A stretch of DNA of 64,000 bases, from contig JABWBC010000003.1 of the NCBI GenBank assembly GCA_013360695.1, positions 1 to 64,000 on the forward strand, given 5' to 3'. Below, piece by piece: positions 20,683 to 29,932 of the stretch; the first letter of the stretch is position 1; every line of letters begins with the position of its first letter. Under the pieces are notes generated by a model that saw only the letters and a list, made by a program, of their open reading frames with translations, was not told the DNA's origin and did not search any database. Made by a program: the position numbers and the translations under genes. The stretch comes from Phycisphaerales bacterium (GTDB lineage Bacteria; Planctomycetota; Phycisphaerae; Phycisphaerales; UBA1924).

Positions 20683-21042
20683 TCACCCCTCGACGTCGAT
20701 CCGATGACGCTCTTCGTCGTGCGGCTTGGCGTGCGGGTCATACAGCGGGTGACGCTGGTGGTCGTCGTGCGCCTCTTCCTTCGAGTTGTCGGCCAGGTTC
20801 TTGACGGCCTCCACGCCCTCGGTGTTCACCACCACGTCGTCGCGCAGCTGCTCGCGCAGGGGCTTGGTCGATTCGGCGCGCGGCTTGCGGTCCGCCGCAA
20901 CCGTCCGCTCGGCCTGGTTCAGGCCCGCGATCGACTGCGCCATGCTCGTTCCCGCGATGTTGCTCACGACCGCGTTATCGACGCATCGCCGGAATGCGCT
21001 TGAATCCAAGCAAATCAACGCCGGTTCTGGGACGCGAAGCAA
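20683..21042 (-). CDS. Small hydrophilic hypothetical protein (alternative start at 20943)
   Basis: MAQSIAGLNQAERTVAADRKPRAESTKPLREQLRDDVVVNTEGVEAVKNLADNSKEEAHDDHQ...; plausible protein composition. Confidence 0.55.
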   Translation of the reverse strand: MLRVPEPALICLDSSAFRRCVDNAVVSNIAGTSMAQSIAGLNQAERTVAADRKPRAESTKPLREQLRDDVVVNTEGVEAVKNLADNSKEEAHDDHQRHPLYDPHAKPHDEERHRIDVEG

Positions 21043-21114
21043 ACCCGCCCGTGCCGAACGATGGGATCATTCCGACCCGCGTGCCCCAGGAAACCAATTC
21101 ACCACGCCGCCGCG

Positions 21115-23262
21115 CTACAGCCCATACTCAACCCATCGCGAGCTGACCTTGGCACGCATCTCTTCGCTCATGCACAAGAGCGGCGGGAACTCCCGCACCG
21201 GCTGCCCGTTCGCGTCATCACCCGGAAGTTTCGGCGTCGCGTCAAACGCCACCCGACGCCCGCACACGCTGAGATTCCGATCGCGATCCGGTGCGTAGTT
21301 CGCCATCCAGTGGAACATCGCGCGGTCGAGGTTGGACACGTCCGCCTCCGCGCCCACGACGATCGTGTAACGCGGCAGGGCGCACTCCTCCGTCAAGCCG
21401 CCGATCGCCTTGATGATCCGCACGCCGTCGCCCGCCTCGCGCTTCTCGGCTCGGATCACGAGCCAGTGGCCGCCGAGTTCTTCGGGCACGCGCGCGTCAA
21501 GCACTCCCGCGATGGCGCGAATGCGAGTCTCGGTGGCGCGGGCCGCGGCGTCCGTGGCCGCCGGGATCGGGCCGGACCTGCACAACTCCGCGCCGAGCCC
21601 TGTCACGCTGCGGTGCGTCTCGGCGGGAATGGTCTTGCGCGTCGCGTCGAGCCCCAGCTTGCCGCTCACGCCGAGGAAGGGCGCCGCGTGATCGAGAATG
21701 TCGACCGGCCCGCGGACGAGCTCGGAATCTCGCGCGGGCTCGCAATGCTCGCCCACGGCCTTGAGTACCGCGTTCGGATCGTGAACGTCGACATCCTCAT
21801 CAACCACCACGATCGTCTTGGTCCAGCTCATCTGGCCTGCGCCCCAGATCGCGTGCATGACGCGCCGCGCGTGGAGCGGATACTCCTTCTTGATCTTCAG
21901 GAATGCCGCGTTGTGGAACGCGCCGAACATCGGCAGGTCGTAGTCGATGATGTCGGGCACGATGGTGCGGAGCAAGGGCAGGAACAATCGCTCCGTCGCC
22001 TTGCCCAGGAAGTAATCCTCCTGCGGCGGGAGGCCCACGATCGTCGTCGGATACACCGGGTTCCTGCGGTGAGTGATCGCGGTGACCTCGAGCAGCGGGT
22101 AGCGATCGGGGAGCGAGTAGAAGCCCGTGTGATCGCCGAACGGGCCCTCGAAGACCGCGCCCTCGCCCAGATCACATGTGTCTTTGGCTTCCCTGCCGTC
22201 TTTCGCGAACTGGCGATTTCGTGATTTGGCAATTTCCTTGGGATCCCAGCCGATCAGGCCGGCGCGATGATCGACATACCCCTCGATCACGATCTCGGAG
22301 TTCGCGGGCACGTCGATGGGCACCGTCTTGCAGCGGACCAGCGGGATCGCCCCGCGATTGAGGAAGCCCGCGAGCAAGAGCTCGCTGATCCCGGGCGGCA
22401 TCGGCGCGGTGGCGGCGTAGGGCAGCACGCTCTCGCCGCCCAGCGCGATCGCGACCGGCATCGGCCTGCCGCGTGCCTTCCACGATCGCCAGTGACGCGC
22501 GCCGTCGTGGTGCATGTGCCAGTGCATGGCGGCGTGGCGACGCCCGAGCAACTGCACGCGGTACATGCCGATGTTCCGGCTCGGCGGAGCGGGGTTGCCC
22601 TCGTCGTCTGCGTGGATCGTGTGAATCCCGCCCAGCGTGATGTAGCGCCCGCGAAAATCTCGTTCCCATTCCGGGCCTGAGCTGATCCCCGCGATCCCGT
22701 CGTTGATCCCCGCGGGATAGCCGAGGCTCGCGTAGTCGCCGTCCATGGGCCAGCAGCGGAGCAGGGGCAAGCGCGTGAGGTCCACGTCCGCGCCCGTGCG
22801 AACCACCTCTTGGCACAGGCCGCTCTTGACTTTCTTGGGCGGGATCTTCGCCAGTTCGAGCAATTCCGGGAGCATCTGCAGCTTGGCGAGCAGCGTGGGA
22901 GGCGGCTCGGGCTTGATGAGTTTCCCGATCCGCTCGGCGAGGCCCTCAAGCCCGGCAAGACTGGTCGTGCCTTCCTCGCAGCCGAGCGCCATCTCGACGC
23001 GCCGGTAGCTTCCCCACGCGTTGATCAGGACCGGGAAGTCCGAGCCGGCGACGTTTTCAAAGAGGAGGGCCGAACCGCCCAGGCGGCACTGACGCGGGTC
23101 GGTGCGCTGCGAGCCCTTGGAGCCCGCCGAGGGTGCGGCGGACTTGCTCACGCGATCGGCGATCTCCGAGATTTCGAGCACCGGCGAGACCGGGGCCTTG
23201 ATCCGCCGGAGTTCTCCGGCACGATCCAGGGCGTTGATGAAGTCCTGCGTCGTCTCGTACAT
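21115..23262 (-). CDS. ubiD: UbiD family decarboxylase with insertions
   Basis: LLFENVAGSDFPVLINAWGSYRRVEMALG, EIVIEGYVD...EGPFGDHTGFYSLPDRYPLLEVTAITHRRNPVYPTTIVGLPPQEDYFLGKATERLFLP. Confidence 0.92.
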   Translation of the reverse strand: MYETTQDFINALDRAGELRRIKAPVSPVLEISEIADRVSKSAAPSAGSKGSQRTDPRQCRLGGSALLFENVAGSDFPVLINAWGSYRRVEMALGCEEGTTSLAGLEGLAERIGKLIKPEPPPTLLAKLQMLPELLELAKIPPKKVKSGLCQEVVRTGADVDLTRLPLLRCWPMDGDYASLGYPAGINDGIAGISSGPEWERDFRGRYITLGGIHTIHADDEGNPAPPSRNIGMYRVQLLGRRHAAMHWHMHHDGARHWRSWKARGRPMPVAIALGGESVLPYAATAPMPPGISELLLAGFLNRGAIPLVRCKTVPIDVPANSEIVIEGYVDHRAGLIGWDPKEIAKSRNRQFAKDGREAKDTCDLGEGAVFEGPFGDHTGFYSLPDRYPLLEVTAITHRRNPVYPTTIVGLPPQEDYFLGKATERLFLPLLRTIVPDIIDYDLPMFGAFHNAAFLKIKKEYPLHARRVMHAIWGAGQMSWTKTIVVVDEDVDVHDPNAVLKAVGEHCEPARDSELVRGPVDILDHAAPFLGVSGKLGLDATRKTIPAETHRSVTGLGAELCRSGPIPAATDAAARATETRIRAIAGVLDARVPEELGGHWLVIRAEKREAGDGVRIIKAIGGLTEECALPRYTIVVGAEADVSNLDRAMFHWMANYAPDRDRNLSVCGRRVAFDATPKLPGDDANGQPVREFPPLLCMSEEMRAKVSSRWVEYGL
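22179..22242. repeat. Degenerate 8-bp array inside ubiD coding sequence (locus E)
   Basis: gccgtctt tcgcgaac tggcgatt tcgtgatt tggcaatt tccttggg; encodes KEIAKSRNRQFAKDGREAKDTCD. Confidence 0.65.
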
Positions 23263-23273
23263 TGCACCAGCCT

Positions 23274-23966
23274 ATGCCCGAAGATCACTCCATGCCCGGA
23301 ACCGGCGGCACGCCGCCCGGCAGCGCCCCAGCCAAGGCCCATGAGCACGCGGAGCTGCGCGATTGGCCGGGCTACTTCCGTGCCGTCGCGGGCAAGCCCG
23401 CGCGCGAGACGCTGCTCAAAGCTCTGGATCTGTTCGACCGGGACGGCCCGTCGGATGTCCCACGATTTGCGATCGACCTTGGTTGCGGTTCGGGGCGCGA
23501 CACGTTCGAACTTCTCCGCCGCGGCTGGCGAGTGCTGGCGGTGGATGCCAGCGAGCTTGGGTTGTCGCTGCTGAAAAAGGAATTGCCCGCGGAGTACGCG
23601 GACCGGCTGGAGACGCTGCTGAGCACGTACGAGGATTTCATGCCGCGGGAGGCGGTGTTGCTGAACGCGTCCTACGCGCTGCCGTTCTGCGAGCCGTCGC
23701 GGTTCGATGAGGTGTGGGCGCGGATTGTCGGTGCAATCCCGACGGGCGGGCGATTCGCGGGGCAGTTCTTCGGCGAGCGCGACGACTGGGCGGTGCTGGG
23801 CGATCGGGTTCACCACACCCGCCCGCAGGTGGAGCGACTTCTCGCGGAGTTCACGATCGATCGCCTGCAGGAGGTCGAGAACCGCGAGGCGGGTGCGACG
23901 GGGGTCGTAAAGAACTGGCACGTCTTTCATGTCGTGGCGAAGAAGCGCGGGAAGGCCTCGCGTTGA
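23274..23966 (+). CDS. SAM-dependent methyltransferase
   Basis: RFAIDLGCGSGRDTFELLRRGWRVLAVDAS. Confidence 0.85.
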   Translation: MPEDHSMPGTGGTPPGSAPAKAHEHAELRDWPGYFRAVAGKPARETLLKALDLFDRDGPSDVPRFAIDLGCGSGRDTFELLRRGWRVLAVDASELGLSLLKKELPAEYADRLETLLSTYEDFMPREAVLLNASYALPFCEPSRFDEVWARIVGAIPTGGRFAGQFFGERDDWAVLGDRVHHTRPQVERLLAEFTIDRLQEVENREAGATGVVKNWHVFHVVAKKRGKASR

Positions 23967-24063
23967 AATCACAAGCGACGAATTCGGAACAAGCCGGATC
24001 GCGCCGGACGCCGCGAATGGTCGCAACCGGGCGTGCCCGACGCTGGTATTCTCTGAGCCACGC

Positions 24064-25137
24064 ATGAGCGCGATCCCGACAACCACCGTTTCAACCATGC
24101 CCTGGGCCGTCGATCTGGCCGACGTCGCCAAGACCTACAAGGGGCGGATCCACGCACTGCGCGGCGTGTCGATGAAGGTGGCGATGGGCGAGATTTTCGG
24201 TCTGCTGGGGCCGAACGGCGCGGGCAAGTCGACGCTGGTGAAGATCCTGATGACCGTGATCAGCCCGAGCCGAGCCCGGGGATCGGTGCTCGGGCATCCG
24301 GTGGGGCACAAGCCGACGCTGGCGCGGGTGGGATACCTGCCCGAGCATCATCGATTCCCGGACTATCTGACCGGCGGACAGGTGCTGGAGTTTTACGCCG
24401 GGCTGTGCGGCGTGGGCCGGGCCGATCGCAAGAAGCGGCGCGGCGAACTGTTGGAACTGGTGGGCATGACACGCTGGGGCGACACGCGCGTCAAGAGCTA
24501 TTCCAAGGGCATGCGTCAGCGCATCGGCATCGCGCAGGCGCTGATGAACGACCCCGATCTGGTCGTGCTCGACGAGCCCACGGACGGCGTGGACCCGGTG
24601 GGGCGGCGTGACATCCGCAACATCCTGCTCGAAGTGAAGCGGCGCGGCAAGGCGGTGTTCCTCAACAGCCACCTGCTCAGCGAGCTCGAGATGGTGTGCG
24701 ATCGCGTCGCGATCCTCGTCCAGGGCGTCGTCGCGTCGCAGGGAACGATCGGCGAGCTGACGGAGGGGCGCGAGCGGTACGAGATTGAACTGGGCGTGGA
24801 TCGCGCGCCGATCGACGTGCTGCGCGAACTTTCACCCGAACTCGCGGCGGCGGGAGCGCTGGCGAGCGGCGAGAAGATCGAGCACACGCCGACGATGCTG
24901 CGGGTCGCGACGGGCGATGCGACGCGCGTGCAGGGCCTGGTCGATCTTTTCCGTGGGCGCGGCGTGGTGATTCGCGCGTTGCGCCCGGTTCGGCCCTCGC
25001 TGGAGGACCTGTTCATGCAGGCCGTCACCGACCCGACCACCGGGCACGTGCTCGATCCCGGGGCGGCGGAGGACAGGAAGAACGGCGGGGGCGTGGGCGG
25101 GCAGGGCGGCGCTACGGCGCGTGGGGGTGTCGCGTGA
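24064..25137 (+). CDS. ABC transporter ATP-binding protein
   Basis: Walker A GLLGPNGAGKSTLVKIL; signature SKGMRQRIGIAQALMNDPDLVVLDEPTDGVDPVGR. Confidence 0.95.
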   Translation: MSAIPTTTVSTMPWAVDLADVAKTYKGRIHALRGVSMKVAMGEIFGLLGPNGAGKSTLVKILMTVISPSRARGSVLGHPVGHKPTLARVGYLPEHHRFPDYLTGGQVLEFYAGLCGVGRADRKKRRGELLELVGMTRWGDTRVKSYSKGMRQRIGIAQALMNDPDLVVLDEPTDGVDPVGRRDIRNILLEVKRRGKAVFLNSHLLSELEMVCDRVAILVQGVVASQGTIGELTEGRERYEIELGVDRAPIDVLRELSPELAAAGALASGEKIEHTPTMLRVATGDATRVQGLVDLFRGRGVVIRALRPVRPSLEDLFMQAVTDPTTGHVLDPGAAEDRKNGGGVGGQGGATARGGVA

Positions 25138-26333
25138 CGCAGACCATCGCGCTGCTCGTCGATGCGTACCGGGAGCTGAACGCCAAGAAGCTCTTCTGGA
25201 TCACGCTGGTGCTGTCGGGCTTCATCGTGGCGGCGTTCGCGTGCGTGGGGCTGGATGCGCAGGGGCTGAAGATCCTGTGGTGGTCGTTCCCGATCCCGAT
25301 GTTCAACACGGGGACGATCAGCCTCGACCTGTTCTACAAGTTCGTGTTCGTCAACTTCGGCGCGGCGCTGTGGCTGGCCTGGGCCGCCATGATCCTGGCG
25401 GTGGTGTCGACGGCGTCGATCATCCCGGACTTCGTGTCGGGGGGCGCGGTCGAGCTGTCGCTCTCCAAGCCGATCGGGCGGCTGCGATTGTTCCTCACCA
25501 AGTATGTCACGGGACTCTTGTTCGTGATGCTGCAGGTGGGTGTGTTCTCGCTGGCGTCGTTCATGGTGATCGGGCTGCGCGGAGGGGCGTGGGAGCCGCG
25601 GCTGTTCCTGGCGATCCCGATCGTGGTGGGGGTGTTCAGCTATCTGTACTGCATCAGCGCCCTGGTGGGCCTGCTCACGCGCTCGACGGTGGCGGCGCTC
25701 CTCTTGACGCTGCTCTTCTGGATCTTCCTGTTCATCCTCAATTCGGCGGACGCCGCCACCCTCGCCATCAAGACCGACATGGCGGGGCGGCTGACGGCCC
25801 AGGAAAAACGGCTGGTGCGTCAGCAGGCGGAAGTGGAGCGGCGTGAGCACTGGGCCGCGGACCTGCTCAACGAGAAGGCGCGGGCGGAGGCCAATGAGAA
25901 GGGCGAGCCCGAGCCGGCGCCCGCGGCGTGGACGCCCGAGCAACTGGACGCGGCGGACCCGACGCTGCCGAACGTGCGCGGCGAGCGCGGGCGGCTGGAG
26001 AAGCAGATCGAAGAATCCACGGACAACATCAAGCAGCTCAAGCGCTGGAACGACGGGTTTGTGATCGCCAAGACAATCTTTCCGAAGACCACCGAGACGA
26101 CGGGGCTGCTGGAGCGCGTGCTGGTGAGCGATTCGGACCTGGAAAAGCTGGCCAAGGCGTTCGGCGGCGAGGAGCGTCGCGGGCGGCGCGACCCGGATCG
26201 ACCCGACAGCGACCTGGAGATGGAGCGGGCCATGCGCGATCGGTCCGTGGGCTGGATCGTCGGGACGTCGCTGGGGTTTGAGGCGCTGGTACTGCTGGCG
26301 ACGTGCTGGATTTTCTGCCGCCGGGATTTCTAG
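25134..26333 (+). CDS. ABC-2 type transporter permease
   Basis: Multiple TM segments, 4-nt overlap with the ATPase gene. Confidence 0.85.
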   Translation: MTQTIALLVDAYRELNAKKLFWITLVLSGFIVAAFACVGLDAQGLKILWWSFPIPMFNTGTISLDLFYKFVFVNFGAALWLAWAAMILAVVSTASIIPDFVSGGAVELSLSKPIGRLRLFLTKYVTGLLFVMLQVGVFSLASFMVIGLRGGAWEPRLFLAIPIVVGVFSYLYCISALVGLLTRSTVAALLLTLLFWIFLFILNSADAATLAIKTDMAGRLTAQEKRLVRQQAEVERREHWAADLLNEKARAEANEKGEPEPAPAAWTPEQLDAADPTLPNVRGERGRLEKQIEESTDNIKQLKRWNDGFVIAKTIFPKTTETTGLLERVLVSDSDLEKLAKAFGGEERRGRRDPDRPDSDLEMERAMRDRSVGWIVGTSLGFEALVLLATCWIFCRRDF

Positions 26334-26380
26334 GGGCGGGGTCGTGGCCCGCGCGGCGTGATTTCGGCTACCATCGGCGT

Positions 26381-27979
26381 ATGCCGACCCTTCGAAAATC
26401 CGTACGGACATCTGTTGGCCGCGCCCTGGCGGGTGTGCTGGTCGCCGCGTCGTTGTCGCTGGCCGCGCCGCACGCGCGCGCGGACGAGTTCCTGGACAAG
26501 CTGAACGCGAGCCTGGCGGATGTCAGGAACCCGCAGAGGAGCGACCTGGTGCTCTTGCCGCTGCTCGCGAAGATGCAGCCGGCGCCGGCCAAGTACGCGA
26601 GGCTCGAGTCGCTGGCGCCGCTGTATCCGGGCTCGCCGGCGATGGCGGAGCTTTCGGCGTGGGCGAGCGCGCCGACGCAGAAGGCGATCCTCGACGCGAT
26701 CGCCAGCGTGGCCAAGGAGGACGACTATCGCAAGGCGATGGCGTTCGCCCAGCCGTACGGCGTGGAGGGCGTGCCGGTCGAGATGGTGTCGGCCCGTCTG
26801 TACACCGAGCTGGGCGACCCGCCGACCTTGGCGGGGGCGAAGTTCTATTACATGGATTCGATCCGTGCGATGGAGGTGCTGGTCCACGCCGACGCGATCC
26901 GTCGCGCGGGCGAGGGCGACACGATCGGCTCGATCAAGCTGCTGTGCGATTGGACGTTTTTCTGCCGCCAGATGACGGATCGGCGGTTTTTCCGCGAGGT
27001 GGTGTGGGCGTACGAGGCGATGATCGTGGCGCAGGAGCGTCTGCGCGACCTTGCGTACTGGGACACGCGCACGAAGAAGGCGCTGGAGCAGGCGTCGCAG
27101 CGCGATCAGCTTCCGGCGCTGGTGGCGCGGATGGACGAGGGCAAGGGGTACCTGGAGATGTCGCGCCTGCGCCTTCCGATCGGTGATCGGCTGGGGAGCG
27201 AGCAGGCGGTGGCGCGGGTGTACCAGCCGCGCGGCGGGGTGGACGCGAACGTGTTCGCGACCAGCATGTCGCGGATGGGCTCGTCGGAGTATCCGCTGCG
27301 TCTGTTCGGCGAGGCGGCCCGCTGGCAGGCGGCGGCGGGCACGCAGAAGAACTGGTTCGAGATCAACGAGCAGTTGCCGAGGCTGTACGCGGATTGGGAG
27401 TCGCGCTGGCGCCTCGACCCGTTCGACAAGCTGATGGAGAAGCCGTTCGTGTACGCGACGTTCGACCGCGCCGGGTTCGCGGTGCTGGACGCGACGGCGC
27501 CGGACATGGGGAGGCTGTTCACGCTGCGCCAGCAGTTGCAGGTGGAGCTGGCGGGCACGCGGCACGCGCTGGCGATCGTGGGGTACACGGCGGCGGCCAA
27601 GGCGTTCCCGCCGCAGTTGTCGTCGATCAGGCCGCAGTGGGTCCGGGCGTTGTCGGTGGATGCGTACAACCCGAACCGGGCGCGGGGCGCGGTGCCGCCG
27701 TTCGAGTTCTTCGTGCCGATGCGTGACCAGAAGGTCGATGCGCGGGGCGAGGCCAAGCCTCACGAGGTGAAGGTGTTCGTTGCGGGCGGCGCGAACTTTG
27801 ATCTGAAGCTGCGCGACGATCAGTTCCTGCTGTACTCGACGGGGCGTGACGGCGCGAACAATTACGCGGGGCGGGTGGACAACCGCCCGGACGCGGGCAT
27901 CGGCACGGACTACCTGATCTGGCCGCCGGTGTCGTCGTTGTATCGCCAGCACCTCTTGGACCTTGGGCAGATCAAGTGA
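26381..27979 (+). CDS. Hypothetical secreted protein
   Basis: Signal peptide MPTLRKSVRTSVGRALAGVLVAASLSLAAPHARA; long ORF with coding composition. Confidence 0.75.
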   Translation: MPTLRKSVRTSVGRALAGVLVAASLSLAAPHARADEFLDKLNASLADVRNPQRSDLVLLPLLAKMQPAPAKYARLESLAPLYPGSPAMAELSAWASAPTQKAILDAIASVAKEDDYRKAMAFAQPYGVEGVPVEMVSARLYTELGDPPTLAGAKFYYMDSIRAMEVLVHADAIRRAGEGDTIGSIKLLCDWTFFCRQMTDRRFFREVVWAYEAMIVAQERLRDLAYWDTRTKKALEQASQRDQLPALVARMDEGKGYLEMSRLRLPIGDRLGSEQAVARVYQPRGGVDANVFATSMSRMGSSEYPLRLFGEAARWQAAAGTQKNWFEINEQLPRLYADWESRWRLDPFDKLMEKPFVYATFDRAGFAVLDATAPDMGRLFTLRQQLQVELAGTRHALAIVGYTAAAKAFPPQLSSIRPQWVRALSVDAYNPNRARGAVPPFEFFVPMRDQKVDARGEAKPHEVKVFVAGGANFDLKLRDDQFLLYSTGRDGANNYAGRVDNRPDAGIGTDYLIWPPVSSLYRQHLLDLGQIK

Positions 27980-28079
27980 GGCGAGCGATCGCGGCCGCGG
28001 GACTTCCGGAGCAGGTCATCGAGGCGCCGCATCCCGCGACGCGGCCACGCTTCGTTTTCGGCGACGCCGGAGGGGCGGG

Positions 28080-28111
28080 TTCACTTTGCCACTCCGCCGC
28101 TTTGCCACTTC
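28080..28111. repeat. Degenerate 8-bp tandem array (locus F)
   Basis: ttcacttt gccactcc gccgcttt gccacttc, immediately upstream of trxB. Confidence 0.8.
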
Positions 28112-28129
28112 ACTCTTTGTGAGGCACGA

Positions 28130-29110
28130 ATGACGACCCCTGAAACACACAAGCTCGTGATCATCGGTTCGGGCCCGGCGGGCTGGACGGCCGCGATCTA
28201 CGCCGCCCGCGCTCAGCTCCGTCCGGTCGTGTATTCCGGCGTGCCCAAGCAGAATCCGTCGATCGTTCTCCCGGGCGGGCAGCTCATGCTCACGACCGAG
28301 GTGGAGAACTATCCGGGATTCCCGCACGGCATCATGGGCCCGGAGATGATGGCCAAGTTCCAGGAACAGGCCGAGCGATTCGGGACCAGCGTCATCGGCG
28401 AGGATGTCGAGCGCTGCGATTTCTCGCAGCGCCCGTTCGTTCTGCACACCAGCGACGGAAAGCAGGTCCGGGTGCACGCGGTCGTCATCGCGACCGGCGC
28501 GACGGCCAACTGGCTGGGGCTCAAGAACGAGATGCGCCTTGCGACTTCGGGCGGCGGCGTGTCGGCGTGCGCCGTGTGCGATGGGGCGCTCCCCGTCTTC
28601 CGCGACCAGCCGCTCGCGGTCGTGGGCGGCGGCGACACCGCGATGGAGGAAGCGACCTATCTGACCAAGTTCGGCTCGACGGTCTACATCATCCACCGGC
28701 GCGATTCGCTCCGCGCCAGCAAGATCATGCAGAAGCGGTTCCTCGATCGGCCCAACGCCCGGGTGCTGTACAACAAGGCGGTGGTCGACGTGCTGGGCGG
28801 CGACCGCATCAGCGGCGTGCTGCTGGAGGACACCGTGACCAAGGAACGATCGGAGCTCGCCCTCGCGGGTCTCTTTGTCGCGATCGGGCATACGCCCGCG
28901 ACCTCGTTCCTGAAGGACAGCGGCGTGGAGCTCGATGAGGGCGGGTACGTGGCGCTCAAGACACGATCGAGCTACACCAATATCGAGGGCGTGTTCGCGG
29001 CCGGCGACGTCGCGGACAGCCACTACCGCCAGGCGGTGACGGCGTCGGGCATGGGGTGCCAGGCGGCGCTGGACGCGGAGCGCTGGCTGGCGGCCCGGGG
29101 AATCGACTGA
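28130..29110 (+). CDS. trxB: Thioredoxin reductase
   Basis: IIGSGPAGWTAAIYAARA, SACAVCDGALP (CxxC), VVGGGDTAMEEA, GVFAAGDVADSHYRQAVTASGMGCQAALDAERWL. Confidence 0.95.
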   Translation: MTTPETHKLVIIGSGPAGWTAAIYAARAQLRPVVYSGVPKQNPSIVLPGGQLMLTTEVENYPGFPHGIMGPEMMAKFQEQAERFGTSVIGEDVERCDFSQRPFVLHTSDGKQVRVHAVVIATGATANWLGLKNEMRLATSGGGVSACAVCDGALPVFRDQPLAVVGGGDTAMEEATYLTKFGSTVYIIHRRDSLRASKIMQKRFLDRPNARVLYNKAVVDVLGGDRISGVLLEDTVTKERSELALAGLFVAIGHTPATSFLKDSGVELDEGGYVALKTRSSYTNIEGVFAAGDVADSHYRQAVTASGMGCQAALDAERWLAARGID

Positions 29111-29136
29111 AGCGGCTCCAAGGAACGCGTCGCGGC

Positions 29137-29925
29137 TCAGCGCGCCACGCGGGGCGGCGGGGCGGGGGGGTCGGCGACCGGCTTGCTTAGGCCGAGCTTT
29201 TTGAGCAGGCCCTTGAGATCGCCGGGCCAGGGCGAATGCACATCGACCGTCGCGCCGGTGAGCGGGTGATCGAAGACGACGCGGTGGGAGTGGAGCGCGA
29301 GGCGCGGCGCCGCGTCGCGCACGCCGGGCGGGGCGTACAGGTCATCGCCAAGCACCGGGCATCCGATCGCGTTGAGGTGGACGCGGATCTGGTGCAGGCG
29401 CCCGGTGAGCAGGCGGCATTCGACCAGCGACGCGACGCGCGAGGTTTCAAGCACGCGATAGGCCGTGATCGCGGGCTTGCCGGCGCGCGAGATGCGGGCG
29501 AGGCGCGGCTTGCCGGTGGGGCGGTGCGAGAGGTCGCGGGTGTGGTCTTCGGCGATGGGCATTCGCAGCACGCCCTTGGGCTCCTTGGGCGCGCCCTTGA
29601 CGACGGCCCAGTAGAACTTCTTGATGGTGTGGTGCTCGAATTGCGCCCGGAGATTGTCGTAAGAGTCAGTTCGGAGCGCGACGATGAGGATGCCGCTGGT
29701 GGCGCGGTCGAGGCGGTGGAGGAGTCCAAAGTCGCGTGATTGCCCGAGGTTCTGCAGCGCCGGGCCGAAGCGGGCGAACAGGCCATTGAGCAGCGAATCG
29801 TCTTCGTGAGCAAGGCCGGGCTGAGTGACGGTGCCGGGGGGCTTGTTGACGACGACGAGGGCGTCGTCCTCAAAGAGGATTTTGAACGTGACTTTGTCGT
29901 TGGGTTGAACGCTGAACGTCGGCAC
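29137..29925 (-). CDS. RluA-family pseudouridine synthase (GTG start inferred)
   Basis: VVVNKPPGTVTQPG, LLHRLDRATSGILIVA, LLTGRLHQIRVHLNAIGCPVLGD. Confidence 0.9.
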   Translation of the reverse strand: MPTFSVQPNDKVTFKILFEDDALVVVNKPPGTVTQPGLAHEDDSLLNGLFARFGPALQNLGQSRDFGLLHRLDRATSGILIVALRTDSYDNLRAQFEHHTIKKFYWAVVKGAPKEPKGVLRMPIAEDHTRDLSHRPTGKPRLARISRAGKPAITAYRVLETSRVASLVECRLLTGRLHQIRVHLNAIGCPVLGDDLYAPPGVRDAAPRLALHSHRVVFDHPLTGATVDVHSPWPGDLKGLLKKLGLSKPVADPPAPPPRVAR

Positions 29926-29932
29926 GCGCACC

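Noticed and set aside
24516-26411. 631-aa minus-strand ORF
   Set aside because: Antisense to the ABC transporter ATPase/permease genes; Arg/His/Gln-rich composition with no family motifs.
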